A DNA stretch of 64,000 nucleotides from Thecamonas trahens ATCC 50062 (GCF_000142905.1 NW_013657670.1:268362-332361), one strand, 5' to 3'. Positions 29,641-42,930 are shown, numbered from the stretch's first letter. The notes: generated from the sequence alone by a model not told the origin. Made by a program: numbers and translations.

Positions 29641-32600
29641 ATGATAGCCTACTGGGAGTGGCGCGAGACTCACACTAGGCCTGGGGATTGGGTGTGTGTA
29701 CTTGTGCTTGTGGAGAGGGTAGAGCTGGAGACTACAACAGAAAATGCCTCGTTTGAGTGGGTGGCGTGGTCGACGGACCTGTCGCCGAACAACCCACAGC
29801 GTCTTCGGGACGGCCTGGCTACGCTCTCGCATCTCTCGCCCTCGCTGCTACTCCGCTCGGCTTCGAGCGTCACAGTCCGCCCAACTGGTGGTTATCTTAC
29901 GCCACCACGCTCGGCATCGGCGTCGATGCGGTCGTCACCGGTCACGCCTTCGTCTCCGCTTGTCCTCACCGCGGAGGAGGCCCGGCTGGTCGAGGACTCA
30001 AAGGCCACGCCGGCTTCTGATCGGAAAGACGTCTTCACCGACTCGTTTGTCATGTTCCGCACCACGCCACCGGCCAACTGGACGCCGCCAGAAAATGCAT
30101 CGTACTCGCCGTCGCGTGCAGCGTCGGCTTCGCGGCTTGCCCATGCGGGTTCGCCATCGGCTGCCAAGAGGCTCTTGTTCGAGATTGACGAGGTCGAGCC
30201 AGAGACCGAGGCAAGCTCGTCTAGCCGAGCCCCGGCTGCTGGTGAGGTCGATGAGTGGCGGACCAAGCACGCCCAAGCCGAGGCTGACATCGCCGCCCTC
30301 ACTGCCCGCAACCGCGAGCTTGCCCGCGAGCTCGCTCGGCTCCGCGAGACGGCCTCCGACGCAGCTGCACTGGTGGCCACCCGCACCGAGCTCGACGCGC
30401 TCGTTGAGGCACGCAACGAGTGGCGTGCTTCTGCAGAGGCCGCCAAAGCACGTGCAGACGAAGCGAGTGCTCGCGCCAGCGCCGCCGAGGCTGATGCCGA
30501 AACCCATGCTGTCAACCTCGGCAAGGTGCTCGAAATCCAGGCCAAGCAGCTCGAAACCATCCAAAGTCTCGAGGCCGAGCTTGCAGCAGCCAAGAGCTTT
30601 GGTAGAACGGTGGCCACCCGGGTTGCGGCTGCTGGGGTCGGCGGCGATGACGCCGAGCCTCTGGGGCACCTTGTCGCGAGCCTGACCTCGGATCCGGACG
30701 CTCTGGCCGACTTTATCAGCTCAGCCATCACCCTTCAAGGTGCGTACGCCAACCTGCAAGACTACGCTCGGTCCGACTGCACAGGCTGGACGTCGGTTGC
30801 ATCGTACGCGGTTGGCCTGGCCTCGGGCTCTGCCGCCGACGTGCATGTGGCCACACCGCCGACAACGCCACCGCGGCCAGCACGGCCGCTGGCATCGGCC
30901 ACACTCCCGCACCGTGGCTTTATCACGCCAGGAGCCGCGGGTGACGATGCCGCCCGCCATGCCTCGGCTTTGGAGGCACGGTCGGCGTCGCTGGTGGCAC
31001 TTCGCGGCATCCAGGCTGCGCTTAGAGAGCGCGACGGAGCAGTGGAGGCCCTCTCTGCCGCAGCTGCGTCCGACACCACCGAGCTGGCCATGGAGCGCGA
31101 CACTGCTGTCCAGCTGGCCGATGAGCTGCGCGGAGAGGCACGTGCCCTTCGGGTTCGCAATGACGAGCTGCAAGCTGCACTGGGCGACGCAGATGAGCGT
31201 GTTGAGGACTCGCAGGCACAATGCCACGAGCTGCAGACGCTGGTGGCTGAGCTGGAAAGCCGCGTTGCGGAGCTCATGATGCGGCCTACGCTTGAAGCAT
31301 ACGCAGCTGCCGAGGAGGCGGGTGCAACGGCGGGCAAGCTTGCCGAGGCAGCGCGCGCCGAAGCGCAGCAAGCCCGCGATGCTGCCGATGATGCTGCTTC
31401 AGATGCCCGCCGTCGGATGGAAGGCATGGAGCGCACACTGGTGCAGCTTCGCGCGGAGTTGGATGGCGCTCATGAATCACTGGACACACTGCAAGCTGAG
31501 CATGCACTCTGCCCCGAGGCAAAGGCGAACTTGGAGGTTGAGCTCGAACGGTGCTCGTCGAGCCTGACTCACTCCCGCGAACAGCTTGCTGCGCTCGAGC
31601 AGGCGCACAAGGAGCTGGAGGCATCGCACGCGGCGGCTATGGCAGACGCTCTGGCTCGAGGCGAGCTCGACGAGCTGGTCAGCGCGTTGAGTACTGAGCG
31701 TGACGCTGCTGTTGCTTCGCGAGTGAGCGCCGAGAACGAGATGGCACGGCTTCAGAAAGTGGTGGATGAGCAGCAGGCTGCTCACGCACAGCTCGAGGCA
31801 GCGTCTGCGGCGGCAACGGCCGAGCTGCGCATTCAGCTGGAGTCGATGGACATGGCGCTGACAGCCGTTCGCGCCGTAGAGACGTCAGCGGTAACAAGTG
31901 CCTACACTGACGTGCGCGAGGTGCTAGACAAGCTCGCGCGTGGGCTCGGCAGCGCAAGCAAGTCAGACTCAGCGCTGGGCGAGGACCAGCTCTCTGAGCT
32001 AGACACCAAGACCGGGGAATCGGAGCCTGGAGCACAGGAGCTTACTGCGGCGCTTAACCTTCTGCACGTCGGTGTTGGCGAGGCTATGACCGTGCTAGCC
32101 GACAAGCGTAGCTCGCTGAAGAGCATGATGGCTACCTTGAGAGCCTCGCAGACTGAGCACAAGCAGACGATGGGCGATCTGGAGCGGCTGACTGAGGCAC
32201 ACACGGTGCTGTCGGGCGAGTACCAAGTGCTAGAGAAGAAGCTCTCCGACATGCGCGTGGGCATGGCAGAGGCGTCCAAGCGAGGCAAGGCACTTGCTGC
32301 AATTGCTGATACATCCAAGGCTGAGTTGGTAGTGGTGACTGCCGAGCGCGATGCTGCGCTTGATGCAATCGCAGCTCTGGAGGCCGAGCAGACACGGGTC
32401 TTGTCGCTGGAGGAGCAGCTGGCTGGCATTGCCGAAGAGCGCGATGTTGTGATGGCGCAATTAACTGAGCTCTCTGCCACTGCAGTGAGCCGCGAGGAGA
32501 CTGTCCAGTCTACGCAGTCTGAGCTCCAGACTCTCCAGACCCAAGTGACCGAGCTGCGCGCCGAGGTTGAGAGTTTGATCGAGGAGCGCGACGTTGTGTT

Positions 32601-35600
32601 GCCAAGCTCGCCGAGGCCGAGGCCCAAGTGGCCGAGGTTGAGAGTATGATCGAGGAACGCGACGTTGCTGTTGCCAAGCTCGCCGAAGCCGAGGCTCAAG
32701 TGGCCGAGGTTGAGAGTTTGATCGAGGAGCGCGACGTTGCTGTTGCCAAGCTCGCCGAGGCCGAGGCTCAAGTGACCGAGGTTGAGAGTTTGATCGAGGA
32801 ACGCGACGTTGCTGTTGCCAAGCTCGCCGAAGCCGAGGCTCAAGTGGCCGAGGTTGAGAGTTTGATCGAGGAGCGCGACGCTGCTGTTGCCAAACTCGCC
32901 GAGGCCGAGGCTCAAGTGGCCGAGGTTGAGAGTTTAATCGAGGAGCGCGACGTTGCTGTTGCCAAGCTCGCCGAAGCCGAGGCTCAAGTGGCCGAGGTTG
33001 AGAGTTTGATCGAGGAGCGCGACGTTGCTGTTGCCAAGCTCGCCGAGGCCGAGGCTCAAGTGACCGAGGTTGAGACTTTGATCGAGGAGCGCGACGTTGC
33101 TGTTGCCAAACTCGCCGAGGCCGAGGCTCAAGTGGCCGAGGTTGAGAGTTTGATCGAGGAGCGCGACGCTGCTGTTGCCAAGCTCGCCGAGGCCGAGGCT
33201 CAAGTGGCCAAGGTTGAGAGCTTGATCATCGAGCGCGACACCGTTGTCGCCAAGCTCGCCGAGGAAGAGGCTCGGACCGCTGAGCTCCACGCAGAAATCG
33301 ATGTTCTTGGAGCTCAGAACGACGCCTTGTCGACCGAGCTTGCCGCCAAGACCGCCGACGTCAATGCGCTGGTCGCCGATCTCGAGTCGGCTGTGGCAGA
33401 CTCTAGTGCAGCAAGGATATCAGTGGCAGAGATGGAGGTTGTCAGAAGCCAGTTGGAGGTGACAAGGGCTGCCCGCGACGAGCTGGCCGACAAGGTGGCC
33501 GAGTTGGAAGAAGTGACCGCAACTGTGACCGCGGCAGAGTCTCTTGCTGCCGAATTGGATGCTGCCACCCGAACACGTGATGAGCTTGCAGCACAGCTGG
33601 CTGACGTCCAGGCCGAGCTGGATGCAACTAGCCAGCAGCTCTCGACAGTCCAAGCCGAACGCGACATCGCCCAGTCACACCTGGAAATGGTGCAGGACGA
33701 TCAGTCTGTTGCCGACGCGCGTGCCCAGGAGACTCAAGAGCTACTTGCGACGCTTGCAAACTCGCTTGACGAGGCCCGCTTCAATTTACTTGACACACTC
33801 GCCGATGCAGACGGTGATTGTGCTGCTGAGCAAGTTGATGCGGAACGCAGTCCCTCGGAGGGCGACGCTGTACAGGCGCTTGCGGCGCTGCTTCAGGTCA
33901 TTGGCTCGCTCTCGAGTCGGGTCAGCACGGCCGAGCATGCAGGTTCCGCCGAGCTATGTGCCCGTATTGACGAGCTGGAGGACCAGCTGGCTGCAGCCAT
34001 TGCCGAGCGCGACGCCATTCAGTCGTCGGTTGCGCACCTCGCACACTGGCTCAACGACGATGCGTCTGTTGGCCAAGCCGGACCTCCGGGTGGTGTTGGC
34101 CTTCCGGCTGGTACCGGTCCTTGGCATCCTCTAGACCTCGAGGCCGAAGCCGAGCTCGAGGCCTTTTCCGCTGCTGTCCGGGGTCTTGTTGCCGAGCTGG
34201 ATGTTGCCAAGAGCCCCAGCGAAGCGGGCTCGGGCTCGGGTCCGGGCTTTGAGCCGACTTACTCGTTCACTCTTCTCAACTCGCTGGTCTTTTCAGCCGA
34301 GCGCCGCGCAGGTTCGCCGCTGCCGGTCGTCACCCTGCGCGACGACTCGCCTGTTGCCGGCCTTGTTTCCGCCGCCCGCGACCTTCACGGAGCAGTCCTG
34401 ACGCTGATCAAGGAGATGGTTGCCACATACGGCGAGGTTGTGGCGCTTTCGGACAAGGATGCCATGATTGACCGCCTTGCCGAAGATCACCTCGTGGTGA
34501 TGGAAGCGCGCAAGGCCGATGAGCTCAACACCTCACACACCCGCCTTGTCTCGCTCTCGCAAGAGAACGCCGTCCTTACCGCACGTGTTGCTGATCTGGA
34601 GGCCGAGCGCGCCGACGCCGAAGCCTCGCGCTCGATGCGGATCTCGTCGCTTATGACCAACGACACGATCGTGCCTGCCGAGACCGCTAGCCGGTTGCGA
34701 AAGGTTCTAAGGACGCTGACCACCAAGGTGACCGCACTGGGCGGCGCCGAGACCGCGCTCCAGCTCAACCGACTGTATGTAGACGCCGAGATGGACGCTG
34801 CGTCGGCGGTCCACGACCGCGCGCTGGCCGACTCGGGCTCCGGCGACAATGCACACGACCGCTGGTTGGAATCTGGGGTCTACGAGCTTGTGCTCTCATT
34901 CTCGTCGACGCTTGCTAGACTCAAGGAGCGCGAGTCCTTCCGCAGCCAGCAGGGCTTGGGCTCGGCAGCGTCGGCCTCGCCACCTGCACACCTCCCGATT
35001 CTTCGCGCCTCCCACATGGAGGCGCTGCAGGCTCAGAACGACAAGCTGCAGATAGAGCTGCGCGAGGCTCGCGCCGCAATCGCAGCATCGACGTCGGACA
35101 GATCATCGACCGCCGCTCGCGGTGAGACTGCCTGGGATGCCATTCGCCGCCTCGTCAACACCATCTGGCTCACCGACGTCAACCTCAAGCGCCACATCAT
35201 CAAGGTCCGCCAGATCGCACCAGTCGACAAGGACCGATGGGAAGAGCTCTCCGGCCCGGCGTCGCGGCTGTACGACGAGGCTGCCTCGCAAACCCAAATC
35301 ACCACCATGCTGGAGACGGCCGAGTGCAACCGCGAGAAGCTCAACATGCTCATCGTTGCCCTCCTCGACCGCGCCGCCTACCTCAAAGACAAGGTCCACC
35401 GCATGCGCGCGTCGATGGCCGGCTACCTTGTCATTGTCAACGAGCTCGAGGCGGCCCTGGAGCTCGAGTCGGAGCGCTACATCAACGCCGAGAGCCAGCG
35501 GTCGCAACTAGCCAAGCTCGTGGCTGAGCTCGCCGGCGGCCTCGAGGCCAACGCGAGTGTCTCACTCCTCGACATCTCGGCCGAATGGCCGTCGCCATCC

Positions 35601-36266
35601 AAGACCCCACTCGCCCACGTCGTCCTGCCCACAACCCGGGCTCTCGATGCCTCGTTCCGGTCTGACTCGTCGGGCGGCTCGCCCAACGCGCATCATGCCG
35701 ACAAGCTCGCCTTTGCCGATGGACTTGCCTCTGTCGAGCACACCGGCAACGTGCACGTCGTCAACGCAGACCACGAGCTCTCGGCATACCTATCGTCGCC
35801 GTCAATGACCGGTGAGTCCATCCTGCTGCTGCAGCGCTCAAACTACGACGCTGAAAAGTCGTGGGACGAGCTGGACCTCTCGTCGTCGTCGTCATCGTCG
35901 CTGCCTGTTGTCTCGTCCCCTCGTAAGCGCCCGCCGCTGGTCTCGACTGCCGCTCCCAACGAGAACTCGCCAGTCTACGAGGCACGCTGTTCTGACAGCT
36001 CTATGGCAAGCTTGCCAGTCTACGGCCTCATCCCCTCGCCGTCGCGCGTGCTCGACTCGCCATCGCCAGTCCGCCACACGCACCCAGCCATGTCGTCCAC
36101 CCGTGTCATGTCGCCATCGCAGGTCGGTCCGCTTCCTACCCTCGTCTCACCAGTTGTCCGCCACACCTCGCCGCACCCTGATCCTCTCCCAGACCTCACC
36201 GGCGACTACTACTCTGTCATCTCTTCGCTCTCGCCATCGCCGACCCGTCGTCCGCGCCGCCGTTAG
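29641..36266 (+). CDS. Giant coiled-coil protein with a 24-residue repeat array; one frame break
   Basis: Two overlapping frames make one protein of about 2,200 residues. The frame changes at about 32596 in the first unit of a 72-nt repeat: this unit lacks one C that the other copies have (ttgtgtt for ttgctgtt). Nearly all of residues 200-1,700 is heptad coiled coil rich in Ala, Glu, Leu and Arg. Ten repeat units (VESLIEERDVAVAKLAEAEAQ type) span 32565-33285. A C-terminal helical part (WDAIRRLVNTIWLTDVNLKRHIIK, REKLNMLIVALLDRAAYLKDKVHRM) is less repetitive, and the tail is Ser/Pro-rich. Such proteins act as cytoskeletal, centrosomal or Golgi tethers; no orthologue is evident. The start is uncertain: 29641 is simply the first ATG, and an in-frame ATG at 29926 or an upstream exon is possible. 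Confidence 0.72.
32565..33285. repeat. 72-bp tandem repeat array (10 units) in coding sequence
   Basis: Units start about every 72 bases (first 71, because of one missing base), at 32565, 32636, 32709 and on. They encode a 24-residue coiled-coil unit, and nucleotide identity between units is very high, including silent positions, so the array is young or kept uniform. The last unit (IIERDTVVAKLAEEEA) is the most diverged. Confidence 0.93.
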
Positions 36267-36654
36267 CCCGCCACGATTCGGACAACCTCTGCTGCTGACT
36301 ATGAATCGGCTTTGTACAAACACACACACACACACACACACACACGCGCGCGCACACACACGCATGCCACACGTACATGCGCACACACACACATAACTGC
36401 TTGATGGTTGTCAGCAGAGCACGTTTCCATGGTCTGATCGGTCAGTCGAAAAGCGCCATTGTTCAATATTCCGCCCCCCCCCCCCCCCCCAACACCCCCG
36501 CCGGTCGCCAGTCGTTCGTTAGTCAGGCATATTGCGGCGGTGGCATGGGCAGGGGCGGTCAATGGCACGGACGAGGTGAGGGGAGAGAGAAGGGCGAGGG
36601 AAGGGAGAGCACCCCACTTGGCAACCTCACACCAAGAGGGGGAAGAGGTGCGGC
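36267..36654. other. Intergenic region with CA repeat and C run
   Basis: Holds a (CA)n/(CG)n tract (36319-36364) and a C run (36474-36490). A long open frame begins in the C run at 36459 but its first 100 residues look non-coding. Confidence 0.5.
36319..36364. repeat. (CA)n microsatellite with CG interruption
   Basis: Alternating purine-pyrimidine tract, seen directly. Confidence 0.93.
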
Positions 36655-39248
36655 ATGGAGAACCATGGCTGTGTCACCCACACCACAGGTACATGGGAGG
36701 AAGCCAACTGCAGGTGGCCAGACTACCTCCTGCCCTTTACCCCCTACCGACTGGTAACCATGGTCTCCGAGGCCGAAGACCCCGAGTGGCTGGTGGGGAG
36801 TCTGGACGGTGCCCGTGGCGTCTTTCCCGCTCTGTCGTCGAGCGCCTTGTCCGCCCAGCGCCGGCCACCATTGCCAACGCCTCCCGCATCTCCGACCTCG
36901 GCGCCACCACCCGGACAGAGCCCGTCGAGCCACGCGAGAGCCCGTCGTCGCGCTCGCGCGCAGTCTCTACAGACTTTGACCGCGCAGCCGCAGCGTCAGT
37001 CATCGGCGCTCGCGACCCAGGCGCGCCCGCCCGCGCATCACCTGCCCGCAAGCGCTCGGCGGCCTCGCGCATCCGCCGCATGGGATACCTCCTCAAGCGC
37101 GGCGCCCGCTTCAAGTCATGGCGACGGCGCTGGTTTGTTCTCCAGGGCGGCGTCATCTACTACTTTTCCTCGGAGCACGCCTTTGACTCGGACGAGCGTG
37201 CCCTCGGTCTCATTCCCGTCGCTGTCTACGCTCACATCGAGGTCTGCGCCGTCCCGGACGGCTTTGGCTTTGCCCTCGTTCTTCCGGGTGCCCGCACCTA
37301 CTACCTCGCCGCCGCCACCCGCGATGAGCGCACGCTGTGGATTGACGATCTTCTTGCTCTTGGTCTCACCGTCCTTGACCATGGGGTTGGATTTTCTCGC
37401 CGTCCGACTCTCCTCTCCGGCGCGAGCGCGGGTTCGGGCTCGGCCGCCGCGCCCGAGCCCCAGCACATGATGTCGCACGGCGTCCTCGCGCGGACGCGCT
37501 TTGCTTATGATGGGACGGGCGTGTTTGTCAGCCCGACTGAGCTGCAGGCTGCGCGCACCAGCGACGCGCCGCACGACAGTGCCAGCTTCATCTCGGGACC
37601 AGACACCATGCCGTGTGCACTCTCATTTTCGGTCGGTCGGCTCATAACCAACGTCGAAATCTCCACCGACAGCCGGTACGGCTACGGCCGGCTCGACGAC
37701 GAAGTCGGTTTCTTCCCGCTTGCCGCAGTCACCATCATCTCGTCGCCCATCGAGGCTCAGGACGGGCCGGCCGCCCGCGACGAGCGGCGGACGTCGAGCT
37801 CGGCTGGCCCCGCACCGGGCGCTGCCGGTGACGACGCCGAAGACGAGCCTGTGTTGGAAGCCAATGGCGAGCGGCCAGAGATCGACGTCTGCAAGTCCTA
37901 TTTGGACGAGGGCTGGGTCTCCGCCGAGGTCTTCCGCATGGTCTCGGACCAGGTGGCTGTTGCGCTCGGACCGGGCGCCGAGTCGAGTGACCCGGCTCAG
38001 CACGAGTCGATGTACGAGGCCGGGCTTGTGGCGTGGGACACAGCTGTTCGTACGCTGCGAGCCGAGGCCAACCCGCTCATCGACTCGTCGCGCGCCTGCA
38101 CGCTAACACCTGACGAGGTTGCGGCGATCGACGGGCTGGCCCGGATTGGCGTTCTCTCCAAGTGTGGCGGACGGGTCAAGTCATGGCGCAAGCGGTTCTT
38201 TGTCATGCAAGAGCTCACGCTGTACTACTTTCGGTCGGAGGAGGCGTGGCGCGATGGTGCCGAGCCGCAGGGCTCGATTCCGGTCGCCGAGTACGAACAG
38301 GTCGGCCTCCTTGCCGACAACGAGATGGTCAACGGGTTTATGATCACCCGCTGTGACTCGCGCACTTACTTTCTCGCGGCGCTCACTCCAGTCGATCGCG
38401 ACGCCTGGGTCCATGCCTTCCAGATTATCGGCCTCAAACTGGTCTCGCCTGGCCGGCTGCACCTCGCGGAGGCGTCAGATCTCGACTCGGATGGCGAGGC
38501 GGCAGCACCGGCGCCGTCGCCGGCCCGGTCGCGTGGCTCGTCCATCTGGCGCTCGGACGCGTCGTACAAGCGCAAGAACACCGGCCGCCGCCGCTCGGTC
38601 TCGCTGCAGAACAGAGTCGGCTGGCTCTACAAGCGTGGCGGCATGCGCAAGAACTGGAAGCGCCGCTACTTTGTGCTGCAGGAAGGCGAACTGGCGTACT
38701 ACGAGGCCAAGGTCCTTGTCCGTCCGCTCAAAGTCATCAACCTCCGCGAGTACTACGAAGTCGACTTTGCCGAGTCCGAGTCGAAGCGCGCCCGATTTGG
38801 CTTTAAGATCACCGGCGATGGGCTTCGGACCTTTGTCTTTGCCGCCGCCACCGAGGAGATCCGCGCCCAGTGGGTGATGGCCTTTCACCAGGTCGGCCTT
38901 GTCCGTGCCTACAGTGTTGTCAACTCGCCGAACCCACTCTATGCTGTCCGCGCACGCTCAGTCTCATTGCACGAGCCCGCGCGCAAGCTCTCGGACGTGG
39001 CCGAGGTTGCAGCACCATCAGCCGCCGCCGCCATCTCTGGTGTCCGGCCAGGTCGCTCTGCTACAACCTCCTCGCGTCCATCGTCGCTTGCCTCGGGCGG
39101 CTCGGGTGATCTCTCGCACGCCGACCACGTTCACGCCGACGATGGCGACGATGCGTCTGAAGTCTCGTCGAGCTCGTCGACTGACGAGCCTGACGACGAT
39201 CTTGACGCCGGAGAGCCCGACGACAGCGACTCGAGCTCGGGGCAGTAA
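36655..39248 (+). CDS. SH3-PH-SH3-PH-PH adaptor protein with one frame break
   Basis: The last 700 residues hold three clear PH domains, each with the same start and Trp-containing end: GYLLKRGARFKSWRRRWFVLQ (about 37080-37370), GVLSKCGGRVKSWRKRFFVMQ (38145-38440) and GWLYKRGGMRKNWKRRYFVLQ (38615-38910). Between the first and second lies an SH3-like module (ARTRFAYDGTG ... RYGYGRLDDEVGFFPLAAV, 37490-37740). A further SH3 end sits upstream in another frame (PEWLVGSLDGARGVFP) and continues in the PH frame as RSVVERL. One extra C in the run 36836-36838 would make it continuous. PH domains bind phosphoinositides and SH3 domains bind Pro-rich ligands, so a membrane signalling adaptor is likely. 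The 5' end is not resolved; an intron (GTACAT at 36690) is possible. The tail is Asp/Ser-rich. Confidence 0.75.
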
Positions 39249-39331
39249 AGAGGTGTGTGCACATGCACGTGGACCGCGTGTATGCGTGTGTGTGCATGTA
39301 TGTGGTATGTGTGTGTCGGCAGTTTATCGTC

Positions 39332-42300
39332 TCAGATGACGTTGAAGACCGTCTTGAGCTTCTTGATGAGGATCCAGTCCGACTTGCGCATCTCGTCGCG
39401 GAAGTGAGCCTTGAGGACGTCGATCGAGTCGCGCGAGACGACCGAAATCAGCTTGTCCTCCTCGGTAAACTGGCGGCCAACGGTGAGGCCGTGCGGCGAG
39501 TCAAACTTGACAGCAACCTGAGTCGTCTCGCGCGCTTCCTCAACGTCAATCCCATTGTCCTGCAGCGAGATGACGCGGCCGACCTCGAGGTTGCCCTTGG
39601 ACGGGACGCAGAGGAGCGAGCCGATGCGAAGGACGCCCTGCTCGACCTCGACGCCGAGAACAACAGGGTTGCGAGCGTTAAAGACAGCAACAATGTTGCA
39701 GATGCAGGGGAAGATGGCGAGGTCGCGGACGGCCTCCTTCTCCTCCTGCTTCTTGCCGTCGAGGTAGCGGAGGAACTCCTCCTCGAGCCGGTAGATGGTC
39801 TCGTTGGTGAAACATGTGACCCCGCGCTGGTTGGCGTAGAGCTGGATGTCAGGTGCGATGGCGACGTTAAAGGCGAGGATGCACGCGTACCGCGGCTTGC
39901 GGTCGAGCATGATGGCTGCCTTGTTGACGTCCTTCTTGTGGATGGGACCGAGGCCCACGCCGTTCACGGGCACGCCCTCTGATTGCAGGAAAATGAGCAG
40001 GGCCTCCAGCGAGCCGAGCGTTGACGCCTTGACAAACACGCCTTCGCCTGACTTGTCCACCGCAGACTCGAGCACGGTCTCCATGTCTTCCATCACCTCC
40101 TCCTTGAGGTCTTCGACGTCGTCGTCAGGGCCGACCACCAGCAGCGACGTGCCGGCAACCGCGTTCTCGAGGTTGTGCGCCGAGATCTTGATGCCCTGCG
40201 CCGCGTGGACCACCTTGTGATGCTGATACGGCGTCTTGACCCGCAGCTCCTTCATCGGATGCGGGGTGAGGAGCGCCCGGATCTTGGTGTGGATCGGCCC
40301 CTCCATGCCACACACCACAATCTCGTCGCCCTCGCGGATCGAGCCATTGACCAGGATGATGTCAATGGTGGTGCCGAGTCCAGGCACAGCCTTGACTTCC
40401 AGCACCGTCGCCTCGAGCTCCGGCTGCAGGTACAGCTGCTTGGCCATCATCCGCTGCGTCAACTGCACAAGCATCAACAGCAGGTCCGGGATGCCCTCAC
40501 CGGTGTGCGCAGACGTCGGGATGAGCGAAATATGCGTCCGGTAATCCGGGTTCTCGTAGTACAGCGCGGCGTTGAACCCGAGTTCGGCAAACTGCACAAT
40601 CACGTCGTTCGTCCGCGCCTTGAACTCGTTCAGCGTCGCCTGCTCCTGCTCCTTCTGCGAGACCTTGAACGGCTGGTAGATCGGCGAGTCCGCCGGCGAC
40701 TTCCACGCGTAGCAGCGGTCGATCTTGTTGAGCGCGACCACAAACGGCGTCTTGTTCTTGCGCAGCATCTCCAGTGACTCAACGCACTGCGGCTCGATGC
40801 CGTGCATCAGATCGACAACAACAATCGCAATGTCGCACTGTTCTCGTTGGTGCGCGAGAGTGGGAGGGGGGGGGGGGGGAAAGGAAGGGGGGGGTGGAAG
40901 AGGAAGTGAGCAATGTCGGTCAACAACCAAGTACGACGGTCAGAGCGGGAGCACCCCGAAGAGGCTCAACCGCTACGCGCACGCGACAATAGTCAACCCC
41001 TAGTGACGAAACCAGGTGGGCAAGCCCTTCGATATAGCCTCCCTGAGGACCCCGCCGCGCAATGAGGTGCGGCGTGGAAAAAAAGGGGGCATAGTTGCAC
41101 GCCGACAGTGTCGACGGCACAGCTGCGGGGATGAAAGGGAAGAGGGGAGGGGGTAAGGGGGGCACAGGCAGGCAAGGTACGTACCAGCGACGAGCCACGC
41201 GAGCGCAGGTTGGAAAACGACTCGTGCCCGGGTGTGTCGATAACGAGCAGGCCAGGGACCAGCATCTCCATCTTCTTCTTGGCGGTACGGGTAAGCGCAT
41301 CGGTCTGGCGCTCAATGGCGTCGGCCGGGAAAAAGGTGGCGCCGATCTGCTGGGTAATACCGCCGGCCTCACCGGTCTGGACGTTGGTCCGGCGAATCTT
41401 GTCCAGCAGCTTAGTCTTGCCAGTATCGACGTGGCCCATAACACAGCAGACAGGCGCACGGTACTTGGGGCGCTCCGGCTCGGATGCGCCAGCAGCGTCA
41501 GCGTCGGCGGCGGCGGACGGGCCATCGGTGCCGTCGGCGTCCGACGCCGACTCGGCCTCCTTGTCATTGTCATTGTCATCACCAAAGCCAAAGCCCGAGT
41601 CGTCGCCGGACGAGACCGAGTCGGCGTCCCACTCGTCGGGCGTGCTCGACTCCTCGTCCTTGGCGGCAGCCTCGGCCGCGGCCTTGGCAGCGGCCTCGGC
41701 AGCCTCAGCAGCCTTCTGCTCATCGGTCTTCTTCTTCTTGTTTCCATAGCGGACCTTGGTCTTCTTGCGCTTGCCCTCGACTGCATTCGGGTCGATGAGG
41801 CCCTGATCAATAAGCTCCTTCCGGCGCGCCTCGGCCGCGGCCTTGGCCGCACGCTCCTTCTTAGTCAACTTGGGCCCAGCGGCCGCCTGCGCCGCGAGCC
41901 GGTCACGCTCGGCCTGCTCCTTCCGCCGCTGCGTGTCCAGCCGCTCCGCCTCGGCCTGCCGCTCCGCCTCCAGCCGCTCCTCTTCTTCGCGCTGCTTGCG
42001 CTCGGCCTCTGCCCGCTCACGAGCCTCCTTCTCAGCCTTGATCTTGGCGATCATCGCCGCCTTGCCCTTGGGCTTGCCGCCCTTGGTCTTGCCACCCTTG
42101 GTCTTGCCGCCCTTAGCCTTACTCTTCTTGTCCTTGCCCTTGTCCTTGCTCTTCTCCTTCTTCTCTGCCGTTGCCTCACCACCAGCATCGGCCTTGCCGT
42201 TTTCCCCGGCATTACCATCCGCAGCATCATTGCCCTTGCCCTTCTTGCCCTTGCCCTTGCTCTTTTGCTCACGAGCTGCATCCGCCTCGGCCTGCTGCAC

Positions 42301-42372
42301 CGGATCTGCCTCGGGGTCAAACGTGTCCCAGAAGTCGTCACCTCCGCCCTTGTTCTTCTTGCGGCGACCCAT
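39332..42372 (-). CDS. Translation initiation factor eIF5B (IF2-type GTPase)
   Basis: Exon 1 (42372-41185) and exon 2 (40837-39332) join in phase 0 across a 347-nt intron (GTACGT ... GAGAACAG), giving 897 residues. The N-terminal 300 residues are a Lys/Glu/Ala-rich charged extension, as in eukaryotic eIF5B. The G domain has [15 protein letters not shown] (G1), [12 protein letters not shown] (G2), DTPGHESF (G3), NKIDR (G4) and SAHTGEG (G5). The beta-barrel and C-terminal domains follow, ending in [19 protein letters not shown]. The splice falls just after NLRSRGSSL and joins it to [13 protein letters not shown], exactly the uninterrupted family sequence. eIF5B drives ribosomal subunit joining with eIF1A. 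Confidence 0.96.
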
Positions 42373-42428
42373 TCTGCTTGCACCAAACGATAGTGGCGGG
42401 GAGAGCAGAAGAGGGGAGGGGGAGGATG

Positions 42429-42508
42429 AGGGTGAGTGGATAAGGGGAGGGAGAGGGGAGGGAGAGGGGAGGGAGAGGGGAGGGAGGGAGGGAGGGAGGG
42501 AGGGAGAA
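42429..42508. repeat. Purine (GGGA/GAGG)n repeat
   Basis: Tandem gagagggga-type units followed by ggga units, about 80 bases, seen directly upstream of eIF5B. Confidence 0.85.
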
Positions 42509-42930
42509 ACGACGGGTCAAGGTGGCGGAGGGGATGTGAGGAGGGTGAGCGAGGGGCTCTCTTCAACGACTCGTTTTCCAAGACGCTCCATCATCCACCA
42601 ACTTGGGGGGGGGGAGGGGGGAGGGGGGGAGGGCAACCCTCCCTTTCCCACGTCCGTTAATGTTTGGTGCAAACCATAGGCACCAGCAAGTCTGAGTACA
42701 CCTACAGTACTATACAGGTACATCAACTTCACCACATGGGTGTATCTGGCTGAACATGGCTACCTCTGGCGGGGGGGGGGGTCTTACTTTGTGTGCGGTC
42801 AAGTGTGCGAACAAGTGACCCGTCGACTTGTAGCTGGTACTGCAACCAACCAGACCACCGAGCCGAGCAACTCATTCTTGATCTGGCCTAAGTCAAAAAT
42901 GATACATTATTAGGAACCGAGCAGAGTAGA

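Noticed and set aside
36459-36654. N-terminal extension of the SH3/PH protein from the ATG at 36459
   Set aside because: It runs through a C homopolymer and lacks the codon pattern of the rest; the SH3 sequence upstream of the first PH domain lies in another frame.
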